A stretch of DNA of 64,000 nt from Microcaldota archaeon (GCA_028866785.1 JAGWHN010000002.1:7426-71425), one strand, 5' to 3'. Shown: positions 7,176 to 16,758, counted from the first letter of the stretch. Notes: generated from the sequence alone by a model not told the origin. Program-made: numbers and translations.

Positions 7176-8684
7176 TCACGTCGCTATGTAGGTGAAAGCC
7201 CTTGTTATCACCATGTCCTGCATTCCTATGCTCCTTAACAGTATTATAATATTCTGCTTCTCCACCTTCAGCTCGTTTAGCACCTGTATGAGCCCGCGGA
7301 TGTCTATCTGCCTGCTCTTGTCGTCAAGCCTCTTGAAGACGTTCTCGATCACCTCGATTCCTATGTTGCTCTCGATGAGCTTGTTTCTAAGGTCGATCTT
7401 CTCGAAGTAGTACTCCTTTGTCATCTCTGGATTCTCAAGCTCGTCCTGGTTTAGTATGTCGCCCACGGAGAGCGTGTAGACGTCAAGCGGTATCTCCCCG
7501 ACCACCTTGTCGATAACGAAGATCTCCGGGAACTGAACCGATGTCTGGAAGGACATGTCGATTGCCGCCTGCCCGACTCCGAATTTGCTTATCTCCTTTC
7601 TTATGAAGTTTGAGTAGTTAAGCGATCCCTGAAGGTAGTTCATGAACTTCTCGAACTTTATCCTCAGTATGATTGTCGTGCCGACGTTTGAGAAGATTGC
7701 CTCGTTGATGTCGGTTGGGTTTTGCGACGCTACGATTAGCCCGAACTGGTATTTCCTTCCCTCTCTCACAATCATTACCGCATCGCTTCTCTCGTCGCTT
7801 GCCACTTTCCACGCTTCATCTAGCACCACTATCGCGCGAAGCCCCTTTGACGAGCTCCATCCCTCCATTCGCATCTTCTCCTTTAGCGACTGGAGTATGA
7901 AGAGCGCCGCAAGCGCCCTGAAGCTCTCGTCAGGAAGCCCTGAGATGTCAAGGTCCACGAGCCCCGATGAGACGAGCTTGCCAAGATCAAGCGTGCTCTT
8001 TCTTGCAAAGTAGTCCTCTCCCTCACGCGCAAACTGCCTAAGCCTGTATATGGCGTTTTCAAGCTCTGCCGGGTACTCATAAGTTCCGTCCTGGAGCTTT
8101 TCCTCAAGGAGCGAAATAACATTCTTCAAGGTAGGCGCCTCCTTCTTTGGATCAGGAACCGAAGCGAGGTTGAATCCCATGTTTAGATAGGATTGCTCCA
8201 GCGCCTCGGTTGTTAGCCTCTTCTGCTCTGGATACTGCGAAATGTCTGTAAGGATCTCAAGGGAGTTTACAATCTGCTTTGCCCTGTCGAGTGGCTTCAT
8301 CCCCGAGAGGTCCATGATGTTTAAGTAGTCCCCCTTCGCAAGCGAGATCACCGTGCCGCCGCTCTGCTTGACCCAGGCCCTGTACTCCCCTGCCCAGTCG
8401 ATTATGATTGCATTCGTGTTCCAGACGTAGCTTGCACGAATGAGGAAGGTCTTCACGAAGAATGACTTACCTGCCCCGGTAATTCCCACAACTGCAAGGT
8501 GCGGGTTTGTGAGGTTTGCATAAGTCCAGCTAAACGGCGCCTCGAATATCTTTGTGATTCCAATGAAGATAGAATTTGTAGGATCGTTTAGGAGGTACTC
8601 GTGCGGCGGTTCAGGCGGCCTGCTGAGGAAGACTCGCTTTGCGAGTTCGTTGCTCATCAGGTTTTGCGCCCTTACCAAAGTCAT
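7176..8684 (-). CDS. VirB4/HerA-like secretion ATPase
   Basis: This 502-residue ATPase of the VirB4-TraC-HerA group would power DNA or protein transfer at the membrane. Walker A is GITGAGKS (67-74), Walker B is IVVLDEAW (285-292) and a SQNPTDI motif (320-326) follows, as in VirB4 proteins. The usual VirB4 N-terminal domain is missing; the two upstream genes appear to supply it. The last 70 residues form a helical appendage that recurs in the next gene. The start is ATG at 8684, with GGTGA four bases before it. This gene anchors the interpretation of the whole run as a type IV secretion-like system. Confidence 0.85.
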   Translation of the reverse strand: MTLVRAQNLMSNELAKRVFLSRPPEPPHEYLLNDPTNSIFIGITKIFEAPFSWTYANLTNPHLAVVGITGAGKSFFVKTFLIRASYVWNTNAIIIDWAGEYRAWVKQSGGTVISLAKGDYLNIMDLSGMKPLDRAKQIVNSLEILTDISQYPEQKRLTTEALEQSYLNMGFNLASVPDPKKEAPTLKNVISLLEEKLQDGTYEYPAELENAIYRLRQFAREGEDYFARKSTLDLGKLVSSGLVDLDISGLPDESFRALAALFILQSLKEKMRMEGWSSSKGLRAIVVLDEAWKVASDERSDAVMIVREGRKYQFGLIVASQNPTDINEAIFSNVGTTIILRIKFEKFMNYLQGSLNYSNFIRKEISKFGVGQAAIDMSFQTSVQFPEIFVIDKVVGEIPLDVYTLSVGDILNQDELENPEMTKEYYFEKIDLRNKLIESNIGIEVIENVFKRLDDKSRQIDIRGLIQVLNELKVEKQNIIILLRSIGMQDMVITRAFTYIAT

Positions 8685-8716
8685 ACATTCACCACTCAGT
8701 CTAGATTAAAAACACT

Positions 8717-9544
8717 TTACTTCTGCACATTGAAAAGCCCCTCAAGCTCCCCGGCCGTCGTTGGGAGCATGTAGCCGAATCTGAAGAGGATGTTTAGCTC
8801 CCTTCCGACCACCCTGTTTATGCTCAGGTCCATTGAGTTGAAAACCGTCTGGAGCTGGTTCATCTGGTTTGTGAGCGCGTCCATCGCCGCCTTCTCGCTC
8901 ACTCCCACCGCGATGCTCTCGATATACATCACGCTCCCAACCGGCCTCTCGCCCGATGAGAGCCTCTCTATCCTTGACTGAATTATGTTGATCCTCCTCT
9001 GGAAGTCATCAATCGTTAGCTGGTTAGGGCTGCCTGCCTGCATCTCCTTTGAGAGCTGGAACTCAAGGAATCCCCTCTTCCCCTCAAGCTCCTCCCTGTA
9101 GCTTTGTATCTCGTTTGCATAGCTTATCGCATGGAACTTGAAGGGGAAGTGCACGTTCATCACTATTCTCTCCCACTTGTCTGGCGCGGTTGCGAGCTTT
9201 GCCTCCTCTCCCTCCTCAACTCTCTCTGCCGCAAAGACAAAGTTATACACGTTGGCGGTCAGATATCCGGTGGCATAGTATAGCCCATTCACATTCTTTA
9301 TTATGCAGTTCTGGTTCTTTGGGATTATGTAGTTCCTTGCGGCAAGAGTCTTGACCCCCAGCAGTATGGTGAACACCGGGAAGATTATGAAGTCTGCATA
9401 GTTGAGCACTATGATGAACACCAGCGTCAGGACGCAAAGCGCGCTCGCGACGAGCGATAGCCCGCCGTAGCCTGCCGAGAAGAAGATCCCTATAAGCGCG
9501 ACTATGCAGGTGAATCCCAGATAAATTATTGTTTCCTCGTCCAT
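8717..9544 (-). CDS. VirB3 / VirB4-N-terminal-like membrane protein A
   Basis: The 275-residue protein has N-terminal membrane helices (about 5-62) followed by a cytoplasmic domain. The domain aligns by eye with the product of the next gene upstream: a YATGYL strand, a long charged helix with EELEGKRGFLE, then a helix-strand-helix unit ending NRVVGRELNILF. That order resembles the N-terminal region of VirB4 (CagE/TrbE/VirB family) preceded by a VirB3-like hairpin. Its ATG overlaps the upstream stop by 1 nt (TAATG). It most likely forms part of the inner-membrane ATPase complex; the VirB assignment is inferred from context and pattern. Confidence 0.6.
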   Translation of the reverse strand: MDEETIIYLGFTCIVALIGIFFSAGYGGLSLVASALCVLTLVFIIVLNYADFIIFPVFTILLGVKTLAARNYIIPKNQNCIIKNVNGLYYATGYLTANVYNFVFAAERVEEGEEAKLATAPDKWERIVMNVHFPFKFHAISYANEIQSYREELEGKRGFLEFQLSKEMQAGSPNQLTIDDFQRRINIIQSRIERLSSGERPVGSVMYIESIAVGVSEKAAMDALTNQMNQLQTVFNSMDLSINRVVGRELNILFRFGYMLPTTAGELEGLFNVQK

Positions 9545-10374
9545 TACAGCCCCTCCTCCACCGTCTTTTGCCTTATCGACTCGCTTACTGTTGAGAATGG
9601 GATCGTGAAGTCTGGCTGGGTGACAAGCAAGATCTCCTCACCTGTCATCAGCGGAGCATTGATGCCCAGTATCGCACCTATTCCCGCCGCAATCTCCTCC
9701 GCCTGCTGCGTCACTAGCGATGTTGCCTCCTCCTCCGTCGTCCCCAGCGCTGTCACGGAGGCGTAGTTTATGAGTGCATGCGACTGGACCCGTCCGATGC
9801 TCTCAAGCAGGTTGTGCCACATCGTGACCTCCCCCTTTAGCCTCTCTATTGCTCCCGCGTCGGTCGACTTGTCCACAGAGGCCTTTTGGTAGTTCTCCTC
9901 AACTAAATTCAGCCTGTCGCGGATTTTTGTAATGTAATCGTCCTTGTTTATCAGGTACATCTGCGAGCTTATCCTAAGGGGCGTTCTGCTAAGGCTCACT
10001 ATCCTGCTAAAGAGCCTTGCAAACTCGATCTTCTCCTCCTCATTCATCTCGGTTGCTGATTTGTAAATCGGAATTTTGATGAACGCTGTTGCATATACCT
10101 CGTTCCCATCCCTGACTATGAGCGCGGTTCCGGACGGGGCAAGATAAAACGGCTCCTCATTGCTCAGCACTATTGTCTTGTCCTTTATTTTGGTGAATGG
10201 CACGAAAAGATAGGTGTAGTACCTTGTCGATGCCGCAAGTATGTCGATGAAGAGCGCCACAATCAGGAAAATTATCTTTAGGTAGTTTGGGATGCTCAAA
10301 CTCACGGTGACTATCATGAGGACTAGCGAGATTCCAACAAAGGAGATGAAAAGCAGGTTCCTCAAATTAGCCAA
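9544..10374 (-). CDS. VirB3 / VirB4-N-terminal-like membrane protein B
   Basis: This 276-residue paralogue of the gene downstream has two N-terminal TM helices (about 5-25 and 30-50) and then a cytoplasmic domain with EVYATAFIKIPIY, a central coiled region (NLVEENYQKAS) and a C-terminal GINAPLMTGEEIL unit. Together the pair could supply the membrane hairpin and the N-terminal domain that the separate VirB4-like ATPase lacks. A TATA box at 10405-10419 suggests a promoter for this and following genes. Confidence 0.6.
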   Translation of the reverse strand: MANLRNLLFISFVGISLVLMIVTVSLSIPNYLKIIFLIVALFIDILAASTRYYTYLFVPFTKIKDKTIVLSNEEPFYLAPSGTALIVRDGNEVYATAFIKIPIYKSATEMNEEEKIEFARLFSRIVSLSRTPLRISSQMYLINKDDYITKIRDRLNLVEENYQKASVDKSTDAGAIERLKGEVTMWHNLLESIGRVQSHALINYASVTALGTTEEEATSLVTQQAEEIAAGIGAILGINAPLMTGEEILLVTQPDFTIPFSTVSESIRQKTVEEGL

Positions 10375-10404
10375 TTTAATCCCTACGGATACATATCCTA
10401 CAAA

Positions 10405-10419
10405 AATCTATAAATAAAC
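10405..10419 (-). promoter_or_regulatory. Internal promoter TATA box of the secretion-like run
   Basis: AATCTATAAATAAAC on the plus strand, centred 38 bp before the ATG at 10374 in the 72-bp gap between two membrane-protein genes; predicted start site near 10386. Confidence 0.5.
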
Positions 10420-10446
10420 CTTCTTTTCCCTCAGCGCAAGTGCAAA

Positions 10447-11610
10447 TTAGAGCGCCGACATGAACTTTCCAGACCCCTTCGCAAATCCACCTACAAAGTC
10501 TGCAATTGTGATTATTGAAAAATAGGTCAGCGCCATTATCATTGCGGGATAGAAGAGGACTGCGAGCCAGTACGCTCCCATCGAGCTTTGGATCCCCTGG
10601 ATCGTTGTCACAAGCGGACTGCTGGGAGTAAGCGAGTTTTGCTCCGCGCCAACTCCCTGGCTATACTGGGTTATCTGTGCGGTTGCTGTTGTGAGGGAGC
10701 TGCCCACGCCCTGCTGCGTGAAATAGAAAGCGACCGAGAACATCACGGGCATCAGGAAGAAAAACGCTATCGCAATACCCATGAACATCCCGCCAAGGCT
10801 CCTTGTAGGCACAAATGACCTAAGTATTATTCCAGGAAGCAGGAAGACCGGAATTGCCGCATACATCCCAAATAGCAGGAGGTAATACTCTATGTGCAGC
10901 GTCAAAAGCCCCCCCATCAATAACACGCACAGTACTTGCGCGGGTGCAATGAAAAGCCCGTCAATTGCAGGGGCGAATAGTGAGTTTGTCTTTTTGAACA
11001 ATCCTGCAAATTGCTTTACTGCCCCTATTGCATCCTTGGAAAAGCTATCTGTTGAGGTTTTGTCAGAGGTCCCTGCCGCTACAGTCCCCCCTACGTTTAG
11101 ACTAAAACTTATGAAATAGGACGCAACAGAAAATGTTGCAAAGAGGTGGGTAACAAGCCCGTTTGTCTGCGAGATTGTGGTTGAGATGTAATTAAGGGAG
11201 GTTACATAGGGGTCAGTCGGCCCAATAAAGCTCGCGGGAACAACGCCAAGCATCACCGCCGCTATCATCATGAAAAGACCCGCAATTATGGCCGATGCTG
11301 TAGCCTCGTATATCTCTCCAACCCCAAATTCCCTCACCTTCTGGTTTTTCACTGCCACCCCAAAGGCGAAGATTATCGCGGCTATTGAAAATGAAAGTAG
11401 TATTACGGCAAATGCTACCGGTAGCCACTGCTGCCACTCGCCGTATATTACTTGGTTTACGCTCGTGCAGTACCACGGCGCAAGGTCTGCAACGCCGAAC
11501 TGGTTTGTCGCGCACGCACCAACCGCCTGGGATGTGCTCTGCGCGTTTAATGTCCCCATGGCTAGCAGGAAAAGGGAAAGAATGATTGGATATATTGGAT
11601 TTCTCATCAT
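10447..11610 (-). CDS. VirB6-like polytopic membrane protein 1
   Basis: A 387-residue protein with a signal peptide ending LNAQS (about residue 25) and roughly seven or eight TM helices. It carries the signature shared by six neighbouring genes: after the first TM pair a charged loop (VKNQKVREFGVGE), and later a conserved LRSFVPTRSLGGMF segment that opens a TM helix. Such repeated polytopic proteins next to a VirB4 ATPase resemble VirB6/TrbL or CedA, which form the inner-membrane channel. The start (11610) overlaps the stop of the next gene upstream by 4 nt. Its nearest paralogues are the five genes upstream. Confidence 0.65.
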   Translation of the reverse strand: MMRNPIYPIILSLFLLAMGTLNAQSTSQAVGACATNQFGVADLAPWYCTSVNQVIYGEWQQWLPVAFAVILLSFSIAAIIFAFGVAVKNQKVREFGVGEIYEATASAIIAGLFMMIAAVMLGVVPASFIGPTDPYVTSLNYISTTISQTNGLVTHLFATFSVASYFISFSLNVGGTVAAGTSDKTSTDSFSKDAIGAVKQFAGLFKKTNSLFAPAIDGLFIAPAQVLCVLLMGGLLTLHIEYYLLLFGMYAAIPVFLLPGIILRSFVPTRSLGGMFMGIAIAFFFLMPVMFSVAFYFTQQGVGSSLTTATAQITQYSQGVGAEQNSLTPSSPLVTTIQGIQSSMGAYWLAVLFYPAMIMALTYFSIITIADFVGGFAKGSGKFMSAL

Positions 11611-12683
11611 ATCACCTTGGTGAGAAGCGAGAAGAAGTCCATCCTCTCTCCCACCGCCTGTGAAAAGTCAAGTATGAAAGTATTCACTATCGTAAAGGTT
11701 ATAATCGGTACAAGCAGTGTTCCTACAAGCCCTATCCCTATGTACTCAAAGATCGTATAGAAAATCTGGAATGGATTCGTACTCCCGGATGTGAAAAGCG
11801 CAAGAGCTGTTCCCTGAAGCAGCTGGCCCGGATTGCTTCCAAGCGCCTCCACTCCTCCAGTAACTGCGCTCCCTATTCCGCTAAGCGGGCTAAAGCCGTC
11901 TATCGCGCTTCCAAGGAAGCCGTATGTTATGCTTATCATCAATGGGAAGATAAAGCCAAGGCCCATCGCAAAGGCTATCATTGCTCCGCCAAAGGTCCTT
12001 GTCACTCCGAAGATTCTCGCAATCAGCCCTATCGGGAGAAGTATCGCAAAGATCATCATTGACGCATCAAGCAAAACGAGCTGCACCTGCGAAACTAGTA
12101 TCAGCCCCCCTAGCGCAATTGCGGCGCTCTCAAAGAAGAGCTTTACTGCGGAGGCGTCAAGCCCGAAGCTCACCGACCAGCCTAGATTGCTTACACCCGG
12201 GATGAAGGATGCCGATGTGGTAACGCCAGGCGCGCTTGAGACGAAGAATGTAATCAGCGCTATCATGTAATTTAGGAAATTGACTATGCTGTTGTTGAAG
12301 TTCCAGAGGTTGCACTCCGCAAGCCCGAAGATGTTGTTTATGCTCTGGTCTCCCCCTACTACGTCCGGGTTGCACGCATTTGGCACTAGTCCCACCCCTG
12401 CATATGTTGGCACTGGATTGACGGTGCAGAGCATCGAGGCGATCCCTCCAAATATGAGCACGAGCAGAAATGCAAAAAGTGTATCGTATATCTTTACCCT
12501 TGACCATGTCTTGAGGTCCGTCCTTCCAATTAGCGGGCTGAGCATGTAGACTAAGGAGAGTATGAAGACGACTGCAAGCACCCCGAAGAATGCAATCGGG
12601 AACCATCCCGTGATTGGCGCGCTCAGGAATCCATTTATGCTGCTCAGGCAGCTGTTCAAGAATAGCGGAGCGTCAAAATTCAT
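11607..12683 (-). CDS. VirB6-like polytopic membrane protein 2
   Basis: The 358-residue protein is a second member of the tandem family. It lacks an obvious cleaved signal and begins with an N-terminal outside segment. The charged loop after the first TM pair is GRTDLKTWSRVKIY, and the signature segment is ARIFGVTRTFGGAM. Six to eight TM helices flank an outside loop with several Cys residues (near CNPDV and CNLW), which probably form disulfides. Both ends overlap neighbouring genes by 4 nt, so expression is strongly coupled. A channel or scaffold role is inferred from the VirB6-like setting. Confidence 0.65.
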   Translation of the reverse strand: MNFDAPLFLNSCLSSINGFLSAPITGWFPIAFFGVLAVVFILSLVYMLSPLIGRTDLKTWSRVKIYDTLFAFLLVLIFGGIASMLCTVNPVPTYAGVGLVPNACNPDVVGGDQSINNIFGLAECNLWNFNNSIVNFLNYMIALITFFVSSAPGVTTSASFIPGVSNLGWSVSFGLDASAVKLFFESAAIALGGLILVSQVQLVLLDASMMIFAILLPIGLIARIFGVTRTFGGAMIAFAMGLGFIFPLMISITYGFLGSAIDGFSPLSGIGSAVTGGVEALGSNPGQLLQGTALALFTSGSTNPFQIFYTIFEYIGIGLVGTLLVPIITFTIVNTFILDFSQAVGERMDFFSLLTKVI

Positions 12684-13894
12684 ATCACATTCCTCAAGAT
12701 GTTCTTTGCCTGCAGGGACGGAGCGCCGAGCAGGTCGGCGAAGCCCTCAAGCAAGCTGTATGAAACCACAAAGGAGATCACCACCCCAAATATCTGGAAG
12801 GAGGCATTTATTATCGAGAATATCCAGAAGTCAAGCAGCGCTATGAACTGCCCTTCATTAAAGAATGTCCCAGCAAGCCCCGGAAGGCTCACAAAATACT
12901 CAAACGCCCCCTGCAGGGTTGTAGGTATCTGCGGCAAATTCACGGTCTGTTGGGGCTGAAGCGAGCAGGTGCTTGACTGCGCAGCAAGGCACCTATAATC
13001 TATCGAAGCAAATGGGTAGAGAAACGCAGGGAAGAAGATGTAGAACCCTATGAAGAGCGCAAGCAGCGTTCCCCCCGCAGCGCGTGTCCACGGAAGGCAC
13101 CTTAGAAGTATACCTACATAGAGGAAAATCGGGAAGAGGTAGTAAATAAGCCCCAGCAGGAAGATTATTCCGAGCTCCACAATGATTGCGCCTGTGATTA
13201 GAGGGGTCATGAAGCTTAGTATCTGCAGGAATGGCGTGACTCCCCCAAGCGGCGTGGTCTTTATCCCTATCCCGTTCGGCATTGCCAGTACCTCAAATCC
13301 TGATGCTATTCCGTAAACTAGGTTTTCGCTGCTCAAAAGCCCAAGCCCCGCAAAATGTAGCGAGGCATCGTCAAAATATGTGTTGCAGATTGAGCTGTAA
13401 ACCTGTGTCACGGTGGCAAGTCCGCTCCCAGTTGCCCCTGAAAGGGAAGCTCCTCCCAAAGTCTGAACCCCAGATGCACTCACGACCGAGGCGCCCAGGT
13501 TGGTTATGAATCCGATGCCCCCTGCAAGCACGCTCATTCCCCCAAAGAGAATGACAATTATTACGATGTTGAGCACGCTCTCAAGGTACTCCGTCCTTAC
13601 AAAAGTTATCACTCTTTGTATGCCAAATGCTGTCCCTATGGCATACATTATCGCAAGCACCATCAGAACAGCGAAGACTATTTCAAGCGAAAAGAGCAGC
13701 ATGAAATTGTACTGCGTGAAATCGGTGAGCTTTGGAAGCGCTGCTTGAATGCCCCCCGCGCTCACCTGCCCATTTGCGCCCACTTGGCCAAAAAGGTCAG
13801 CGCAGATGCTCTTGTCGGGCAGCACCGATTGCGCATGCTGCATCCCTGCAAATTGCAAGAGCGCAAACATGACTACAAACAACATAACTCTCAT
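12680..13894 (-). CDS. VirB6-like polytopic membrane protein 3
   Basis: The 404-residue protein is a third member of the tandem family. I place the start at ATG 13894 because GTTGGTG lies just before it and a clean signal peptide (MRVMLFVVMF...QHAQS) then follows; an upstream start would overlap the previous gene. The charged loop reads IQRVITFVRTEY and the signature is LRCLPWTRAAGGTL. The outside loops contain paired Cys residues (ICNTYF; CLAAQSSTC). The gap to the upstream gene is 1 nt. Confidence 0.65.
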   Translation of the reverse strand: MRVMLFVVMFALLQFAGMQHAQSVLPDKSICADLFGQVGANGQVSAGGIQAALPKLTDFTQYNFMLLFSLEIVFAVLMVLAIMYAIGTAFGIQRVITFVRTEYLESVLNIVIIVILFGGMSVLAGGIGFITNLGASVVSASGVQTLGGASLSGATGSGLATVTQVYSSICNTYFDDASLHFAGLGLLSSENLVYGIASGFEVLAMPNGIGIKTTPLGGVTPFLQILSFMTPLITGAIIVELGIIFLLGLIYYLFPIFLYVGILLRCLPWTRAAGGTLLALFIGFYIFFPAFLYPFASIDYRCLAAQSSTCSLQPQQTVNLPQIPTTLQGAFEYFVSLPGLAGTFFNEGQFIALLDFWIFSIINASFQIFGVVISFVVSYSLLEGFADLLGAPSLQAKNILRNVI

Positions 13895-13895
13895 T

Positions 13896-15569
13896 TTACA
13901 CCAACTTTCCAAGTCCCGCAATATCCGTATCCCCGCCAAAGAGATACGACATATTCTTTATCGCGGAGATTATTATCAGTATGTTAAGCAGAGGAAGCAT
14001 GAATCCCACCACTGACATAAGCCCGTAAACATCCATCAGCTGAAGTGTGTTGCCAATCGCCTCGGGAGGCGAGCATTTTATCCCTGCTCCCTTTAGGTCT
14101 GGTATCTGCTGTACAAATCCACCAAACTCGAGCCCCGTCCCCACTCCAAGCTGCGTTGCCATTATCAGTGAGTCCTGGGCCTCTTCATACCCGAGGCTTC
14201 CCCCTTGAGGCCAGCAATCATTGTAGTTTATTATCTGCTGCACGTTAGGGAAGACGTAAAAGTTCGGAAGCAACGCATCATAGGGCGTGCAGATCCCTGC
14301 AACCCCTGTAGGGCAAACGGAAACTGTAAGACCGGTTATAGACGGATTTGTGAGCCACAGCGCTGGCTGCGGATTTGCAGGCGGCGGTTCCCTTTGCGTT
14401 TGCGGAATCACTATCTGCTGGGATGCCGAGGTGCTGACTCCCTGCGAGTCCGTCACCGTTGCAGTCAGCGGATAGCTTCCCGGGCCTGGATATGTGTGGC
14501 TAAGCGTTTGTGTGTCTGTTGTCCCATCTCCCCAATTTATGCTATATGTGCCGGTATCCCTAAGCCCGTATATCACATTGTCCTGTATCTGCGCTGCGTT
14601 TCCGGCCAACTGGGTTGTGGTTACTCCGTGCCCTAGCGCCCCATATTCAAGCATGTTGACAAGGGGGAGTATGATCACTATGACGAGCGTTAGTCCCATC
14701 AGAAGCCCTCCCGCGCTTCTTGTGAATGGAATTGCCCTCATCAGTATCCCTGCCGCAAGGAGGTATGGCCAGACATTCATCAGTATGAATATTAGGACCA
14801 TTTGCGTTAGCAGCATGTAGAATATGAAGATCGCCTGGGATTCAAGAGGCCTCGTCATCGAGCTGATCAGCGAGTATCCAGCAAGTGGCTTTGATGATAT
14901 ATCTACCGAGAAAAGCCTTTCTGTCACCGGAATCGTGCAGGCAGGCGCAGGCTCGCAAAATCCAGGGTCTGAGGCAAGCGTGCTCAAAAATCCGACAAAT
15001 CCCTCATAAACGTATAGGCTGTTCATGTTTTGCGCTGCCTGGTTGCTCAGGTTAGCAATTATTATGTAGCTTGACGCAAGCCCGTAATTTAGGTAAGGTG
15101 ATGCGTCAGTCCCTCCCGCATGCGCATTTTTCACAATTGTGCACATGAGCGCAGTTGGGTTTTGCTGGACTATCGCAAGCTGCACCTGCGGCTGCAAAAA
15201 TCCCGAGCACATGCTTAGCATATCGCCTGAAAACCCGCCCGTGAAAAGGTTTGAGCTCGAGATGAATGTCCCAAAAAAGAGAAGGACGCCAACAGCAAGG
15301 AGGGCGAATATTCCCGTTCCAATCGCCTGCCCTAATTCGGATATCCCCCTTGCGCTTATCTGCTGGTCATTGAGGACCTTTCCGAGCATGTAGAGTATTG
15401 CCGCAAATGCTATGGAGAGGAAGATTGCAATCGATAGGACCGGAAGCCATTGCTGCACTATCGCGAGGGGATTTTGTATGTTGCTAGGCACAGTTTCACT
15501 CTGCGCCACAAGCATGCCTGCTAAGAAGAGCATTGCGAAAAATCCAACAAAAAGTTTTTTCTCCATCAT
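13896..15569 (-). CDS. VirB6-like polytopic membrane protein 4 with PKD domain
   Basis: The 557-residue protein has a signal peptide ending LVAQS, the family loop NDQQISARGISE and the signature LMRAIPFTRSAGG (about residues 279-290). After the signature helix an outside loop holds a PKD-type beta-sandwich (roughly 338-390): NWGDGTTDTQ, SHTYPGPGSY and TATVTD are its hallmarks. Cys-containing loops follow, and two C-terminal TM helices end with AIKNMSYLFGGDTDI. The start chosen is ATG 15569, preceded by AGGTGG; a GTG six bases earlier is possible. PKD domains usually mediate extracellular contact, so this subunit may face the partner cell. Confidence 0.65.
   Translation of the reverse strand: MMEKKLFVGFFAMLFLAGMLVAQSETVPSNIQNPLAIVQQWLPVLSIAIFLSIAFAAILYMLGKVLNDQQISARGISELGQAIGTGIFALLAVGVLLFFGTFISSSNLFTGGFSGDMLSMCSGFLQPQVQLAIVQQNPTALMCTIVKNAHAGGTDASPYLNYGLASSYIIIANLSNQAAQNMNSLYVYEGFVGFLSTLASDPGFCEPAPACTIPVTERLFSVDISSKPLAGYSLISSMTRPLESQAIFIFYMLLTQMVLIFILMNVWPYLLAAGILMRAIPFTRSAGGLLMGLTLVIVIILPLVNMLEYGALGHGVTTTQLAGNAAQIQDNVIYGLRDTGTYSINWGDGTTDTQTLSHTYPGPGSYPLTATVTDSQGVSTSASQQIVIPQTQREPPPANPQPALWLTNPSITGLTVSVCPTGVAGICTPYDALLPNFYVFPNVQQIINYNDCWPQGGSLGYEEAQDSLIMATQLGVGTGLEFGGFVQQIPDLKGAGIKCSPPEAIGNTLQLMDVYGLMSVVGFMLPLLNILIIISAIKNMSYLFGGDTDIAGLGKLV
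14406..14564 (-). other. PKD domain region in polytopic protein 4
   Basis: This DNA encodes the inserted PKD-like beta-sandwich (WGDG, SHTY, TATVTD motifs) between two membrane parts. It lies after the conserved TR..GG signature. Confidence 0.7.
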
Positions 15570-15575
15570 GCCCAC

Positions 15576-16754
15576 CTAAAAGAAACCCTCTCCGCCAAGG
15601 AAGCTAAGCCCTCCTGTCAGTCCCTTCCACAGCCCGTACGCAACCCCTATCGTTATTGCGATGTTCAGTGCGACAAGCACCGTTGCCTGGAAGAGGTACT
15701 GCGCGAGCTGCTCTGCAAGCCCGATCACTATCGCAGGCGCGTAGAATATAAGCGTGAAAGGGTTGGAGAAAGGATTTCCGCTGTTGCAGTAAATCACATT
15801 GCATCCTAGCTGCGTGATTGCCGTCTGGTAAAACGTGAATGGCAAAAATCCGGTGCTCGGTGTCTGGGATGAGAAAAGCACGCTTTGCTGGACATTATTT
15901 AGCATGTAAGGCGCTATGAATTGCGGGTATGGATTTCCGTTGCAGGTGCTGGTTGGGTCCTGCGTGCAGTACATCCAGTTCACTATTCCTTGGTCCATCA
16001 CAAATGTCATCGGATAAATGAAATAAAACGCTATTGCTATCGCTATGAAGCTGTTCGCCGCCTCACGCAGCCTAGGTCCGGTAAACGAGAGGCTGCGCAT
16101 GATCAGCGCTATCGGGACCACCACCGTTAACGAAACTGCCGATATTATGGGGAGCGTTATGAACTGTATGAGCAGCATTGCAAAGCTGACTATGAGTATC
16201 GGGATGAAAAAGTCGACTATCACCGCCGCGTAATTATCATATAGCGACCCAAAATCGCTCGGCGGACTTAGCGTAAATTGAAGCCCTCCGATCGAGGTCT
16301 GCCTTGTAAGGCTTGGGAAGTAGCTGTAGAGCTGGTCTATCCCAACTCCCGCCACCCCGCTCCAGACCGCAAACTGTATGCTAGTTGAGTACATGCTTGT
16401 CTCAAGCCCTATTCCCTTCTCAAAGAGCAGGCTGCCCACATAGTGCTGCGAGAATGAGAATGGATCCTGGCTTGGCGTTGTGAGGTTCGCGCTTATGCTG
16501 CATGTGGCAGAGGCAAGCATGATTAGAGCTATTACTATGATTCCGCTCAGCCCAGCCTGCACAAACTCAAACCTCACGTATCCCTTTACCTTGTCGCCCT
16601 CCTTCTTTGGGAGGAATCCCGAAATCAGATATACCAGCGAGGAGACCATCAGGCTTACCAGTATTATTGCCGCGCAAATTCCAACCCAGTTGTTTGCGTT
16701 AAGCCCGCCAAATGCGCATGCGTTTGAAATTGTTTGGAATAGTATTGGCAACAT
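15576..16754 (-). CDS. VirB6-like polytopic membrane protein 5
   Basis: The 392-residue protein is a more divergent member of the tandem family. The loop after the first TM pair is KKEGDKVKGYVRFEF. The signature is altered to MRSLSFTGPRLREAANSF, keeping R.L.FT but losing the Gly pair. About six TM helices are seen, with a Cys-bearing outside loop (YCTQDPTSTC) and the C-terminus GGLSFLGGEGFF. The start is ATG 16754, preceded by GTGAT at 3-nt spacing; this site overlaps the TGA of the upstream gene. Confidence 0.6.
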   Translation of the reverse strand: MLPILFQTISNACAFGGLNANNWVGICAAIILVSLMVSSLVYLISGFLPKKEGDKVKGYVRFEFVQAGLSGIIVIALIMLASATCSISANLTTPSQDPFSFSQHYVGSLLFEKGIGLETSMYSTSIQFAVWSGVAGVGIDQLYSYFPSLTRQTSIGGLQFTLSPPSDFGSLYDNYAAVIVDFFIPILIVSFAMLLIQFITLPIISAVSLTVVVPIALIMRSLSFTGPRLREAANSFIAIAIAFYFIYPMTFVMDQGIVNWMYCTQDPTSTCNGNPYPQFIAPYMLNNVQQSVLFSSQTPSTGFLPFTFYQTAITQLGCNVIYCNSGNPFSNPFTLIFYAPAIVIGLAEQLAQYLFQATVLVALNIAITIGVAYGLWKGLTGGLSFLGGEGFF

Positions 16755-16758
16755 TCAA

